From assembly GCF_902833045.1 (NCBI RefSeq), contig NZ_CADFDU010000024.1:1-36685 (forward strand): a stretch of 36,685 nucleotides of DNA, written 5' to 3'. Positions 1-8,260 of the stretch are shown piece by piece. A program made the position numbers and the translations under genes. The DNA comes from Burkholderia sp. BCC0322. GTDB taxonomy: Bacteria; Pseudomonadota; Gammaproteobacteria; Burkholderiales; Burkholderiaceae. Position 1 is the stretch's first letter; each line of letters opens with the position of its first letter. Under the pieces are notes generated by a model. The model made no database searches. It saw only the letters and a list, made by a program, of their open reading frames with translations, and was not told the DNA's origin.

Positions 1-102
1 GCTAAGTCCATGATTTTTAAAGAGAAAGGAGGTGATTTACAGCCACGGCTTGAGAATATTGTTCTCGGCGGTGGCTGTAGATCACCCCAAAAAGTTTTTG
101 GC
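1..102. other. Foreign flank with two hairpins abutting a truncated response regulator
   Basis: This segment is AT-richer than what follows and carries no response-regulator homology. Arms at 31-46 and 71-86 (GGTGATTTACAGCCAC / GTGGCTGTAGATCACC) pair over 16 positions with a single T-G wobble. A second stem, GAGAA/TTCTC (52-56 / 62-66), lies inside the loop. A second palindrome, CCAAAAA-g-TTTTTGG, spans 87-101 and ends exactly where response-regulator sequence begins. Hairpins packed against a junction are typical of some mobile-element ends, for example the subterminal hairpins of IS200/IS605 elements. The element itself lies outside the window and cannot be named. Confidence 0.5.
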
Positions 103-210
103 ATCTCGAAGCTGCGTCGCCGCTTCGAGGACGTTTCGTCGGAGCCGCACCGGATCAAGACGATCTGGGGCCGCGGCTACCTGTTCAGCCCTTCCGCCTG
201 GGACGAGTAA
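103..210 (+). pseudogene. C-terminal fragment of OmpR/PhoB-family response regulator (RstA-like)
   Basis: The last 35 codons encode the end of a winged-helix DNA-binding domain. The recognition-helix start ISKLRRRFED and the wing motif IKTIWGRGYLF are both present, ending in SAWDE before TAA. In intact family members ISKLRR is preceded by a 'DVH'-type sequence and about 180 further residues. Here the frame instead continues upstream into the hairpin-rich foreign segment, with an ATG at 10 giving a 66-codon chimeric frame. The stop codon directly abuts the ATG of the sensor kinase, so the two formed an operon. The regulator is truncated in this window, either by an insertion or by an assembly edge. 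Confidence 0.75.
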
Positions 211-1587
211 ATGCTGCGCCCGCTGATCAAGCTTTACCTCATCGTGATCCTGTGCGGCGCCGCCTCGATCGTGTTCATTCAACTCTCGTTCGACAGGATT
301 TTCTACGAGCGCGCGGCACAGGCGCAGCGCGATTCGCTGACCACCTACGCGTTCGTGCTGAACGACTACCTCGAACGCCATCCGGGCGCGCAGCGCATGC
401 TCGCGCTGCGCGAACTCGCGCAACACGGCAACGAACGATTCGGTTTCGTGACGATGGCCGACGCCCGTGCGCAACTGAGCGGCGCGCCGCTGCGCGACCT
501 CGACGCCGGCAAGATCGCGATCAGCTACGACGGCAGGAACTACTACATGCCGCTCGCGGACGGCTCCGTGCTCCATGCGCGCCCAATCGAGCCCGCCGAC
601 CTCGACATCAAGATCTATGCGTACCTGGTAATCGCGTTCGCGGCGCTGTTCGCCGTCGCGCTGTGGACCTCGTATCACTGGCGCGACCTGCGCCGGCTGC
701 AGGAGGCCGCGCGCGCGTTCGGCGCGGGCAACCTGTCGACGCGCGTGAAGCTGTCGGGCCGGTCGAACATCTACGAGCTGTCGCAGCAGTTCAACGACAT
801 GGCCGAACGCATCGAGGCGTCGATCAAGCAGCAGCGCGAAATGATGCACGGCATCTCGCACGAACTGAAGACGCCGCTCGCGCGGCTCGAATTCGGGCTC
901 GCGCTGCTCGCGGAACCCGACGAAACGGGCCGCATGCGCGAACGCCGCGACGCGCTGCGGCGCGACGTGCGCGAACTCGACGAACTCGTGACCGAGCTGC
1001 TGACGATCGGCCGGCTCGAACAGGGCGCGAGCCAGCTCGCGCCGATGGAAGTCGTCGTCGATGCGCTGATCGACAGCGTCGCCGGCAACGTCGCGAACGA
1101 CATCGTCGATCGCGGCATCACGCTCGACGTGTCGGCGCGCGGCGCACCGGCGACCCACGTGTGCGATCCGAAGCTGGTCGCCCGCGCGTTGCTGAACCTG
1201 ATCCGCAACGGCGCGCGCTACGCGTCGCGCACGGTGCTGCTCGCCGCAGAACGCAACGCGTCCGGCGCGCTCGTGCTGAGCGTCGATGACGATGGCCCCG
1301 GTATTCCGGCCGCCGAACGCGCCCGCGTATTCGAGCCGTTCCAGCGGCTCGACTCCAGCCGCGACCGGCAGACCGGCGGCTTCGGGCTCGGGCTCGCGAT
1401 CGTGCGGCGCGTCGCGCTGGTGCATGGGGGCGACGTGCGGCTCGAGGATTCGCCGCTTGGCGGCGCCCGCTTCGTGATCACCCTGCCCGCGCTAACGCTG
1501 CCGGACAATCTGCTCGATCTGCCGGACACCCTCACGCGCACCGACGCGTGCGGCGGCAGCGCCGACATGGCCGTTCCGCGGCGATGA
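211..1587 (+). CDS. RstB-like sensor histidine kinase
   Basis: Inner-membrane histidine kinase of 458 residues. It has TM1 at about 5-27, a periplasmic segment to about 134, TM2 at about 136-153, a HAMP domain (about 154-206), and a DHp domain with the phospho-acceptor in HGISHELKTP (H217). The HATPase domain shows an N box (NLIRNGARYA), a G1 box (DDGPGIP) and a G2 box (GGFGLGLAIV). The segment RLDSSRDRQTGGFGLGLAIV closely resembles the same part of E. coli RstB, and overall layout and length also match. The ATG follows the regulator's TAA with no gap, so translation was coupled. Since the upstream regulator is truncated here, this kinase may lack its cognate partner. The signal sensed is unknown. 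Confidence 0.9.
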   Translation: MLRPLIKLYLIVILCGAASIVFIQLSFDRIFYERAAQAQRDSLTTYAFVLNDYLERHPGAQRMLALRELAQHGNERFGFVTMADARAQLSGAPLRDLDAGKIAISYDGRNYYMPLADGSVLHARPIEPADLDIKIYAYLVIAFAALFAVALWTSYHWRDLRRLQEAARAFGAGNLSTRVKLSGRSNIYELSQQFNDMAERIEASIKQQREMMHGISHELKTPLARLEFGLALLAEPDETGRMRERRDALRRDVRELDELVTELLTIGRLEQGASQLAPMEVVVDALIDSVAGNVANDIVDRGITLDVSARGAPATHVCDPKLVARALLNLIRNGARYASRTVLLAAERNASGALVLSVDDDGPGIPAAERARVFEPFQRLDSSRDRQTGGFGLGLAIVRRVALVHGGDVRLEDSPLGGARFVITLPALTLPDNLLDLPDTLTRTDACGGSADMAVPRR

Positions 1588-1593
1588 AGCGCA

Positions 1594-1632
1594 CGGCAGG
1601 CGCCCCGGACGCCTTCGCCTGACCGCCTGCCG
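1594..1632. terminator. Terminator-like hairpin between convergent genes
   Basis: Perfect 9-bp arms CGGCAGGCG (1594-1602) and CGCCTGCCG (1624-1632) flank a 21-nt loop in the short gap between the convergent kinase and permease genes. No long T-run follows, so intrinsic termination is inferred only from position and stem strength. Confidence 0.45.
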
Positions 1633-1650
1633 CCGGTGCGTGCGCGCCGC

Positions 1651-2691
1651 TCAGCGGCGGCGCAGCAGCGCGACGAAGAACAGGCTGCCGAACATCGCGG
1701 TCACGATTCCGATCGGCAGATCCTCCGGCGCTGCGAGCGTGCGGGCGGCCACATCGGCCCAAACGAGCAGAATCGCCCCCGTCAGCGCGGCCACCGGCAG
1801 CAGCCTGCCGTGCTCGGCGCCGACGACGCGACGGCACAGATGCGGCGTCACGAGCCCGACGAAGCCGATCGCCCCGCTCACCGCCACCATCGCGCCGGTC
1901 GCGAACGACGCGACGACGAACACCTCGCGCCGCATCCGCGCGCTCGGCACGCCGAGCGCAGCCGCGGCAACATCGCCCGACATCAGCGCATTCAGTTCGC
2001 GCCGGCGCGCGTACAACGCACCGCCCGCGAGCGCCGCGCATACGGCCGGCACCGGCAACAGGTCCCAGCGCGCGAGCCCGACGCCGCCGAGCATCCAGAA
2101 CAGCACCGACGACGCCGCGCGCTGGTCGCCGAGATACAGCAGCAGGTTGCCGAACGCGGCCATCATGAACGACACCGATACGCCGGCGAGCAGCAGCCGA
2201 TCCGATTCGAGCCGGCCATGCCGGTAAGCGAGCGCAACGACGCAAGCGGTCGCCGCGAGCGCGCCCGCGAACGCGGCAGCCGACAGCGTGAACGGGCCGA
2301 ATGCCGCACCGGTCATCACGGTGACCGCGACAGCGCCAAGCATCGCGCCCGCGCTCACGCCGAGCAGGTGCGGATCGGCCAGGCGGTTCGCGGTCGCGGC
2401 CTGCAGCGCCACGCCGACCGCCGCCAGCGTCGCGCCGACGGTCGCGGCCAGTAGCGCGCGCGGCATCCGGATCAGCCAGACGATGCTGTCGTCGCCCGCC
2501 CCCGCCGCGAACGCACCAGTCTCGCCGAACGCCGACACGATGTGCGCGGCGACGATCCGCACCGCAGCCGGCATCGCAATCGGCGCCGGGCCGAACGCGG
2601 CCGACGCGACGATCGACACGACCAGCAGCAGCGCCAGCGTCGGCAGCACCACGCGCATGTCGGGCCGCGATGCAGGCACGCGCACGCTCAT
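1651..2691 (-). CDS. FecCD-family ABC transporter permease
   Basis: Inner-membrane permease of 346 residues, the usual size for BtuC/FhuB/FecD-type subunits, which move siderophores, haem, cobalamin or metal complexes from periplasm to cytoplasm. Around ten hydrophobic segments are visible. Family landmarks include RMPRALLA near residues 75-82, ADPHLLGVSAGAMLG near 105, and the C-terminal GFVGLVTPHLCRR followed by EDLPIGIVTAMFG. The ATG overlaps the stop of the upstream binding-protein gene as ATGA, indicating translational coupling. It is the last gene of the receptor-ATPase-binding protein-permease operon. The open frame extends further upstream, but only as a shadow of the binding-protein gene. 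Confidence 0.92.
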   Translation of the reverse strand: MSVRVPASRPDMRVVLPTLALLLVVSIVASAAFGPAPIAMPAAVRIVAAHIVSAFGETGAFAAGAGDDSIVWLIRMPRALLAATVGATLAAVGVALQAATANRLADPHLLGVSAGAMLGAVAVTVMTGAAFGPFTLSAAAFAGALAATACVVALAYRHGRLESDRLLLAGVSVSFMMAAFGNLLLYLGDQRAASSVLFWMLGGVGLARWDLLPVPAVCAALAGGALYARRRELNALMSGDVAAAALGVPSARMRREVFVVASFATGAMVAVSGAIGFVGLVTPHLCRRVVGAEHGRLLPVAALTGAILLVWADVAARTLAAPEDLPIGIVTAMFGSLFFVALLRRR

Positions 2692-3692
2692 CGCGCCGGC
2701 CCGGCGAACGCGGCCGGATACAACGCGCGCGCCAGCGTCTCGACGGCCGCGACGTTCTCGGGGCCCGGCGTCGCCGCGTCGTAAGGAATCACGATGAAGC
2801 GCCGGTCGCGGATCGCGGCCACGCGCGCGAGCGACGGCTGGCTCAGCAGGAACTGCTGCTTCTGCGCGGCCGTCACGGCCGAATAGTCGACGATCACGAT
2901 CACCTGCGGATCGCGCGCTACCACGCTTTCCCAGCTCACCTGCGTCCAGCTGCGCGGCAGGTCGGCCATCACGTTGCGCGCCCCGGCCGCCGACAGCAAC
3001 GCGGTCGGCATCGCGAGAGCGCCGGCCGTCATCGGCTTGTCGGTGCCGCTGTCGTACACGAACACGCGCAGCGGCTGCGGGCGCCCGATCGTGCGCGACA
3101 CCGTCGCGAGACGCGTACGCATCGCGGCGACGACCTGCGCGGCGCGCGCGTCGACACCGAAGATCCGGCCGAGATTGGTCAGGTCGCGGAACACGTCGTC
3201 GAACGAGGCCGCCGACTGTTTCATCACGTGCGAGCATGATTCGGTCAGCTCGTAGGTACGGATGCCGAATGGCGCGAGCGTCGCGGGCGTCACCGGGCCG
3301 CCGACATGCATCCCGTAGTTCCAGCCCGCGAGATAGAAGTCGGCGCGCGCGGCCGCCAGCACCTCGAGCGACGGATACCGGCTTGCCAGTTCGGGCACGC
3401 CGCGCAGCGCATCGCGCACGCGCGCGGTGCCCGTCTTCCAGCCGCCGATCCCGGTGTAGCCGACGAGCCGGTCCTTCAGGCCGAGCACGAGCATCATCTC
3501 GGTCAGGTTCACGTCGTTGCTTACCGCACGCGTCGGCGCGCGCTCGAACGTCACGTCGCGATCGCAACTGCGCACGGTGACGGGATAGGCCCCCGCATGC
3601 GCGGCCGCGCAGCCGAGCACGGTCGCGGCAAGCAGCCGGCGGGACAGGGATGACAAAGCGGAGGACAAGACAGGAAACGGCATGGCGGTCAT
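2688..3692 (-). CDS. Periplasmic binding protein of a metal/siderophore ABC transporter (FhuD/BtuF fold)
   Basis: A 334-residue exported solute-binding protein. Residues up to about 33 form a signal peptide (basic SRR, hydrophobic LLAATVLGCAAAHAGA). The mature part starts with the cluster-A family pattern, VTVRSCDRDVTFERAPTRAV, then SLEVLAAARADFYLAGWNYG, and near the C-terminus DPQVIVIVDYS. Partner: the FecCD permease and ATPase encoded beside it. The ATG at 3690-3692 overlaps the ATPase stop (ATGA); a second Met three codons on is the alternative start. The substrate cannot be read from sequence. Gene order matches the zinc-responsive P. aeruginosa PA2911-PA2914 operon as I recall it, so a metal-chelate substrate is a reasonable guess. 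Confidence 0.88.
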   Translation of the reverse strand: MTAMPFPVLSSALSSLSRRLLAATVLGCAAAHAGAYPVTVRSCDRDVTFERAPTRAVSNDVNLTEMMLVLGLKDRLVGYTGIGGWKTGTARVRDALRGVPELASRYPSLEVLAAARADFYLAGWNYGMHVGGPVTPATLAPFGIRTYELTESCSHVMKQSAASFDDVFRDLTNLGRIFGVDARAAQVVAAMRTRLATVSRTIGRPQPLRVFVYDSGTDKPMTAGALAMPTALLSAAGARNVMADLPRSWTQVSWESVVARDPQVIVIVDYSAVTAAQKQQFLLSQPSLARVAAIRDRRFIVIPYDAATPGPENVAAVETLARALYPAAFAGPAR

Positions 3693-4486
3693 TCCGGATG
3701 AAGCGGCGTGATGCGCGGCCGGCCCGTGACGGGATGGCGATCGACGAGCGCGGCGACGCCGAACACGTCGCGCAGCAGCGCTTCGGTCAGCACGTCGGCC
3801 GGCACGCCCGATTCGACGACCCTGCCGTGCGCGAGCACGTGGAGCCGGTCGCAATACGCGGCCGCGAGATTGAGGTCGTGAATCGTGGCGAGCGTCGCGA
3901 TGCCGAGGCGCCGCACGTGCGCGAGCAGTTCGAGCTGATGGCGCAGGTCGAGATGGTTGGTCGGCTCGTCGAGCAGCAGCAATTCAGGCTGCTGCGCGAG
4001 CGCGCGGGCCAGCAGCGCGCGCTGCTTCTCGCCGCCCGACAGCGACGCGAAGCGTTGCGCACGGCGCTCGACGAGGCCGACGTCGTGCAATGCGGATTCG
4101 ACGATCCGGCAATCGTCCGCGGTCTCCGCGTCGAACGGCCGCTGATGCGGCGTACGCCCCATGCCGACCAGTTCGTCGACCGTCAGCCCGAAATCGTCGG
4201 GCGTCTCCTGCTGCAGCACCGCGATGCGCTGCGCAACCGCGCGTGGCCGCATGCGCCACACATCCTGCGCATCGAGCGCGACGCGGCCGGCATCGGGCCG
4301 CGCGTAACGGAACACGCAGCGCAGCAGGCTCGTCTTGCCGCTGCCGTTCGGGCCGACCAGCCCGACGAACTCGCCTTCGGCCACGCTCAGCGTCACCGAA
4401 TCGAGCACGGTGATCGCGCCGCCGGGAGACCAGCTCACGCGCTCGATGTCGAGCATGTGCGCCACGGGAGGCTCGCCGCGCCGCAT
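3689..4486 (-). CDS. ABC transporter ATP-binding protein (FecE/FhuC/HmuV type)
   Basis: A 265-residue cytoplasmic ATPase energising the FecCD permease. Motifs in order: Walker A GPNGSGKTS (about 45-53), Q-loop near LQQETPDDF, ABC signature LSGGEKQRA (about 149), Walker B LLLLDEPTNHLD (about 169-180) and H-switch TIHDLN (about 201). The DEPTNHLD form is typical of iron-complex importers. I place the start at the ATG sharing one base with the receptor's stop (TGATG); MLDIE ten codons downstream is a possible alternative. The stop overlaps the binding-protein start, so all four genes of this operon are translationally coupled. Confidence 0.92.
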   Translation of the reverse strand: MRRGEPPVAHMLDIERVSWSPGGAITVLDSVTLSVAEGEFVGLVGPNGSGKTSLLRCVFRYARPDAGRVALDAQDVWRMRPRAVAQRIAVLQQETPDDFGLTVDELVGMGRTPHQRPFDAETADDCRIVESALHDVGLVERRAQRFASLSGGEKQRALLARALAQQPELLLLDEPTNHLDLRHQLELLAHVRRLGIATLATIHDLNLAAAYCDRLHVLAHGRVVESGVPADVLTEALLRDVFGVAALVDRHPVTGRPRITPLHPE

Positions 4487-6687
4487 CAGAAGCGCATCGT
4501 GGCGACGAGCTCCGCCGACCGCGACGGGCCGAGCAGCCATTGCTCGCCGCCGTTCGACGTCGTCACCGCATACGTGCGGTTCGCGAGATTGCGCAGGTAC
4601 AACGCCAGCTCGGTGCGCGACGTCGGCTGCCAGCGCAGCGACGCATCGAACACTGTGTAGGACGGCACCTGCACGCGGTTCGCGTCGTCGCCGTACGTCG
4701 CGCCGACGTAGCGCACGCCCGCATTCGCCTGCCAGCGCTCGGCAAACGCCCAGCCGAGCCAGAGGTTCGCCGTCTGCTGCGGCACGTTGGCCGGCGCATT
4801 GCCGGCCCGCGACACCGTTGCGCCGCCGGTCGTCTGGTTGAACGCGTCGTAGCGTGCACGCAGCAGCGCGACGTTCGCATCGACCGTCCAGCCGTGCGGT
4901 AACCGCGCGCCACCGGTCAGCTCGATGCCGCGCGACGATTGCCGCCCGACCTGCTGGCGCAGCGCCGGATTGAACGGATCGGTGCTGAGCAGGTTGCGCT
5001 TCGTGATGTCGTACACGGCGAACGTCCAGTATGCGCGGCCGTCGAGCAGCGTCTGCTTGAGCCCCGCCTCCCACTGCTCGCCGGTCGCGAGCCGATAGCT
5101 TGCCTGCGACGCGGACAGCGTCACGAGCGAGCCGAGGCCCTCCGCGCCCGTCGTGTACTGCGCATACGCGCTGAGCGTCGGCGCAACGTCGAACACGAAG
5201 CCCGTGCGCCAGCCGACGTTCGCGAAACGCTTGTCGAAGCCCGCTCCGGTCGCGGCCTGCTCGCGACTGAACGCGATGTGGTCGTAGCGCAGGCCGCTCA
5301 CCCACGCAAGCCGCGGCAACACTTCGAGCCGGTTCTCGGCGAACACCGCGGCCTGCCGCGCCCGCGTGCTGAACTGCGGCACCGTCGGGTCGGGGCTCGT
5401 GAACACGCCGGGATCGAAGCCGTGCGCGGGCACCGTGGATTCACCGCCATACGGCGAATTGTTGGTACCGCTGAACGTGATCTGGTTGAATTCCGTGCCG
5501 ACGACGAAGCGGTTCGCACGGCCGAACAGCGTGCCGTCGAAGCGAGCGCTCAGCCGATCGCCGATCTGCCGCTGGTGGTGGCCGATGTCGAGATAGTCGG
5601 CCCGCGTGACGAGACCCGTCGCGGCATCGAGCGCATACGATTCGGCATTGCGCCAATGGCGGTTCGACGTCAGGTAGTAAAGCTGGTTGTCGATCGTCAC
5701 GCCGGCCGTCGGCCGGTAGCGGGCCGACAGGCGCGTCCACTGGTCGTAGTAGGACATCGTCGCATCGGCGACGTTGTAGTTGAGCTTGCGCAGCGACGGA
5801 TCGAGCACGCCGTTCGGCGCCGGCACGCCATAGTAGGTCGCCGGCATCTGGCGGCCGTAATCGAAGTCGAGCGTCAGCGTGAGCTTCGGGCTCACGTCGA
5901 ACTTCAGCGCGCCGCCAACGGCCGTCGTATGCGTATCGGCGCGCTCGGCGAGACCGTTCGCGCGCGCATCGCTCGCATAGAAGCGATACGACAGCTGCGA
6001 GCCGAGCGCCCCCGTCGTATCGAACGCGGCGCGCTTCGCGCCGTCGAGGCCCACACCGACCTGCAGCGTGGTCTCGCGCATGCGCTGCGGCCGCTTCGGC
6101 ACCACGTTCACGACACCGCCGATCGCCCCTTCGCCGTACAGCACCGACGCCGGGCCGCGCAGCACCTCGATACGCTCGACCGACCACGTATCGAATGGGA
6201 ACGTGATCGTGCCGGCGGCCGGCATCAGCCGCACGCCGTCCAGCAGCGTCATCACCGATTCCTGCCCGCTGAAACCTCGCACGCTCAATGCGGTGCCGCC
6301 GTTGCCGGGCGCCATCGCGCTCGAGAACCCCGCGGTGCGCGTCACCGCGTCGAGCACCGTGCGATCGCCGCGCGCGTCGATCGTGGCGGCCGTGACCGTC
6401 TCGACGCTCGCGGGCGTGTCGAGGCTCGCGAGCCCGAGCCGCGAGCCCGTCTCGAGCGGCTGCGTCAGCAGGTCGGCCGGTGCGGCTTGCGCGCTGACGT
6501 TGATCGCCGGCAGCGCATGCCGCTCGTCCGGTGCGGGTGCGGCCACTTCGGCGGCCATCGCGCCGGAGGTCGCCATCGCGCAACCCAGCAGGGTCGTGCA
6601 GCCGCGTGCGCGCCACGCGCGAGCCTGCCGGCGCGGCGCGGCAGCGTGCCGCTCCCCGCGCGCCGGGCTGAATCTGGTGTTCGTCAC
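4486..6687 (-). CDS. TonB-dependent outer-membrane receptor
   Basis: Outer-membrane receptor of about 733 residues. A long basic leader with a hydrophobic stretch (GCTTLLGCAMATSGAMAAEV) is followed by a TonB-box-like region, a plug domain (LRGPASVLYGEGAIGGVVNVVPKR is the conserved plug end) and a 22-strand-type barrel ending in a terminal phenylalanine (LVATMRF). It imports a chelated metal or similar ligand using TonB energy and hands it to the ABC transporter encoded downstream, sharing TGATG with the ATPase. I favour the GTG at 6685-6687, which places a normal-length signal region at the N-terminus and has a weak GAAG upstream. The frame stays open to a TTG at 6756 that has less support. 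Confidence 0.9.
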   Translation of the reverse strand: MTNTRFSPARGERHAAAPRRQARAWRARGCTTLLGCAMATSGAMAAEVAAPAPDERHALPAINVSAQAAPADLLTQPLETGSRLGLASLDTPASVETVTAATIDARGDRTVLDAVTRTAGFSSAMAPGNGGTALSVRGFSGQESVMTLLDGVRLMPAAGTITFPFDTWSVERIEVLRGPASVLYGEGAIGGVVNVVPKRPQRMRETTLQVGVGLDGAKRAAFDTTGALGSQLSYRFYASDARANGLAERADTHTTAVGGALKFDVSPKLTLTLDFDYGRQMPATYYGVPAPNGVLDPSLRKLNYNVADATMSYYDQWTRLSARYRPTAGVTIDNQLYYLTSNRHWRNAESYALDAATGLVTRADYLDIGHHQRQIGDRLSARFDGTLFGRANRFVVGTEFNQITFSGTNNSPYGGESTVPAHGFDPGVFTSPDPTVPQFSTRARQAAVFAENRLEVLPRLAWVSGLRYDHIAFSREQAATGAGFDKRFANVGWRTGFVFDVAPTLSAYAQYTTGAEGLGSLVTLSASQASYRLATGEQWEAGLKQTLLDGRAYWTFAVYDITKRNLLSTDPFNPALRQQVGRQSSRGIELTGGARLPHGWTVDANVALLRARYDAFNQTTGGATVSRAGNAPANVPQQTANLWLGWAFAERWQANAGVRYVGATYGDDANRVQVPSYTVFDASLRWQPTSRTELALYLRNLANRTYAVTTSNGGEQWLLGPSRSAELVATMRF

Positions 6688-6765
6688 GTCGTATCGATCT
6701 TCGTCTGGAGTCGCCGGCGCGGCCACACCGGGTAGCCCGGGCGGCCGGCAACGCAAAACATCAGA

Positions 6766-6780
6766 TGATACAATATATCA
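6766..6780. promoter_or_regulatory. Dyad operator candidate upstream of the receptor operon
   Basis: TGATACAATATATCA is a near-perfect inverted repeat (TGATA...TATCA, inner CA/TA asymmetry) about 80 bp upstream of the chosen GTG, in a short AT-rich patch of otherwise GC-rich DNA. Its size and AT-rich core resemble binding sites of Fur-superfamily metalloregulators. Zur is the more attractive guess from gene order, but the match to a Burkholderia Zur or Fur consensus was not computed. Confidence 0.5.
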
Positions 6781-6802
6781 ATTCGGTTCGTCGGGAATTT
6801 GT

Positions 6803-7056
6803 CAGGTTGTGCCGGCCGCCCTGCCGACGGACGTCGCGCGCCGCGCTACCGCCATCCGGCCCGGCAAACCGGTTCGATGCCGAGTACCGCGCGTAGTTGA
6901 CGTACTGCGTGTTGCCGGGCGGTGGAAGCAGCCCGTTCGGCACCGTGTCGACGCCGAACGGATAGCGGATCTGCCCGTTCTCCGTGGCCGACGCCGGAAC
7001 CTGAATGCCCCGTCGATCAGGAATGCCAATGGTGCCCGTCGCAATGCGAACGTCAT
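6803..7056 (-). pseudogene. Remnant of a Phenol_MetA_deg-type outer-membrane transporter
   Basis: An ATG at 7054-7056 begins a signal-peptide-like start (MTFALRRAPLAFLI). A second frame then reads TENGQIRYPFGVDTVPNGLL followed by PPPGNTQYVNYARYSASNRF and AGPDG. The pattern 'PNG-LLPPPG-x-YVNY-x-Y-S-A-x-RF' is the N-terminal signature of the Pfam Phenol_MetA_deg family (COG4313), putative exporters or channels associated with aromatic degradation. Homology stops near residue 60 and the beta-barrel part is missing, so this is a frameshifted and truncated relic. Its neighbours are aromatic-catabolism genes, consistent with erosion of a larger locus. The rest of the 6781-7218 interval shows no other gene. 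Confidence 0.55.
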
Positions 7057-7218
7057 GTCGCCCCCACGCCGGATTGTTATCGCGTCATCGCGAGCCGCGC
7101 ATCACAGGCCCGGGGCGACGCCACGCAAAGCGCACGACTGCGGCGGAACAGACGACGCTCGGGAGAACCGTTCTTCGTGACACGCAGAAATACGCGACGG
7201 TGCCGCACCCGCCTGCGC

Positions 7219-8142
7219 TCAGCGGCCGACTTCCTTCCATTTGCGCGCGAGCCCGAGACGTTCGAAACGCTCGATCAGGAACTCGGTGAAAACGCGGATC
7301 TTCGCCGGCTGGTGACGGCGGCTCTGGTACGCGATGTTGACGGTGAGCACCGGCAGTTGCCAGTCGGTGAGCACCGGCACCAGATTCCCCGCGACGATAT
7401 CGTCGTGAATGATGTAGAGCGGCTGGATCAGGATGCCGAGCCCGGCAAGCGCCGCGGCGCGGATCACCTGCCCTTCGTTCGCATCGAGCACGCTCTTGAT
7501 CGTGACCGACCGCTTCTTCGCGCCTTGGCGGAAATGCAGGACGTACGGATCGTTCGCGAGGTTGTAGACCAGCAGCCGGTGGTCGCGCAGCGCATCGGGT
7601 GTCTCCGGCGCGCCGTGCTTCGCCAGATACCCGGGCGACGCGGCCAGCACGCGCCGCGTCTCGGCGAGCTTGCGCACGGTGATGCCCGAATCCGCTTCAT
7701 GCTCGCGCGTGCGGATCGCCACGTCGATGCCGGCCTCGATGAAATCCGGATAACGGTTCGCCGCGACGATCTGCACGTTCAGGTTCGGATAGCGCCGGTG
7801 AAACTCCGGCAATGCGGGTGCGAGATAGATCGACGCGAACGATACCGACGCGGTCACGCGCAGCGTGCCGGCCGGGTTGACGCTCGCTTCGTTGACCGCC
7901 GCATCGGCCTCCGACAGTTCCATCAGGATCGCGACGCAGCGCCGGTGATATTCATGCCCGGCGTCGGTCAGCCACAGGCGACGCGTGGTGCGCTCGACGA
8001 GCCGCGCCCCCAGCCGTTCCTCCAGCGCGTTCAGGCAGCGGCTCGCCGCCGCGCTCGACATCCCGAGCCGCTCGGCGGCCTTCGACAGGCTGCCCAGCTC
8101 GGCGACCTGCACGAAAAATTCGATCTGCGTCCACTTGTCCAT
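7219..8142 (-). CDS. LysR-family transcriptional regulator, CrgA-like subgroup
   Basis: A 307-residue regulator. The N-terminal winged HTH covers about 1-60 (MDKWTQIEFFVQVAELGSLS, then KAAERLGMSSAAASRCLNAL). The remainder is a LysR substrate-binding domain with the subgroup patterns DVAIRTREHEADSGITVRKL and AAALAGLGILIQP. The ATG at 8140-8142 is chosen because it starts at the conserved HTH; upstream in-frame codons are not family-like. It is divergent from the intradiol dioxygenase with 118 bp between starts, the classic arrangement of a LysR activator and its target, so it probably controls that gene and itself. The inducer would be an aromatic intermediate, by inference only. Confidence 0.9.
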   Translation of the reverse strand: MDKWTQIEFFVQVAELGSLSKAAERLGMSSAAASRCLNALEERLGARLVERTTRRLWLTDAGHEYHRRCVAILMELSEADAAVNEASVNPAGTLRVTASVSFASIYLAPALPEFHRRYPNLNVQIVAANRYPDFIEAGIDVAIRTREHEADSGITVRKLAETRRVLAASPGYLAKHGAPETPDALRDHRLLVYNLANDPYVLHFRQGAKKRSVTIKSVLDANEGQVIRAAALAGLGILIQPLYIIHDDIVAGNLVPVLTDWQLPVLTVNIAYQSRRHQPAKIRVFTEFLIERFERLGLARKWKEVGR

Positions 8143-8199
8143 GGGTTCGATTCTTCCACCTGGCGGAGAACAAAACTCCTCCCAGCCCTCTTTTTTACG

Positions 8200-8213
8200 A
8201 TTCAAGGAAGAAT
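8200..8213. promoter_or_regulatory. Possible LysR box ATTC-N6-GAAT
   Basis: The divergent intergenic region between the LysR gene and the dioxygenase contains ATTCAAGGAAGAAT, an interrupted dyad containing the T-N11-A pattern of LysR sites, about 50 bp upstream of the dioxygenase ATG. Only one such site was noticed and it is short, so confidence is low. Confidence 0.3.
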
Positions 8214-8260
8214 TAATGTTACGTCTGCGCGCCATCCAACGACATCAGGAGACACCCCCT

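Noticed and set aside
24-46. GAAAGGAGGTGAT followed by CAGCCAC, similar to the complement of the 16S rRNA 3' end
   Set aside because: The match covers only the anti-Shine-Dalgarno core, then diverges, and no rRNA sequence continues on either side. The bases belong to the long hairpin arm instead.
82-1425. 447-codon minus-strand frame opposite the sensor kinase
   Set aside because: Arg/His/Ala-rich composition typical of antisense frames in GC-rich genes; the plus-strand kinase has all family motifs.
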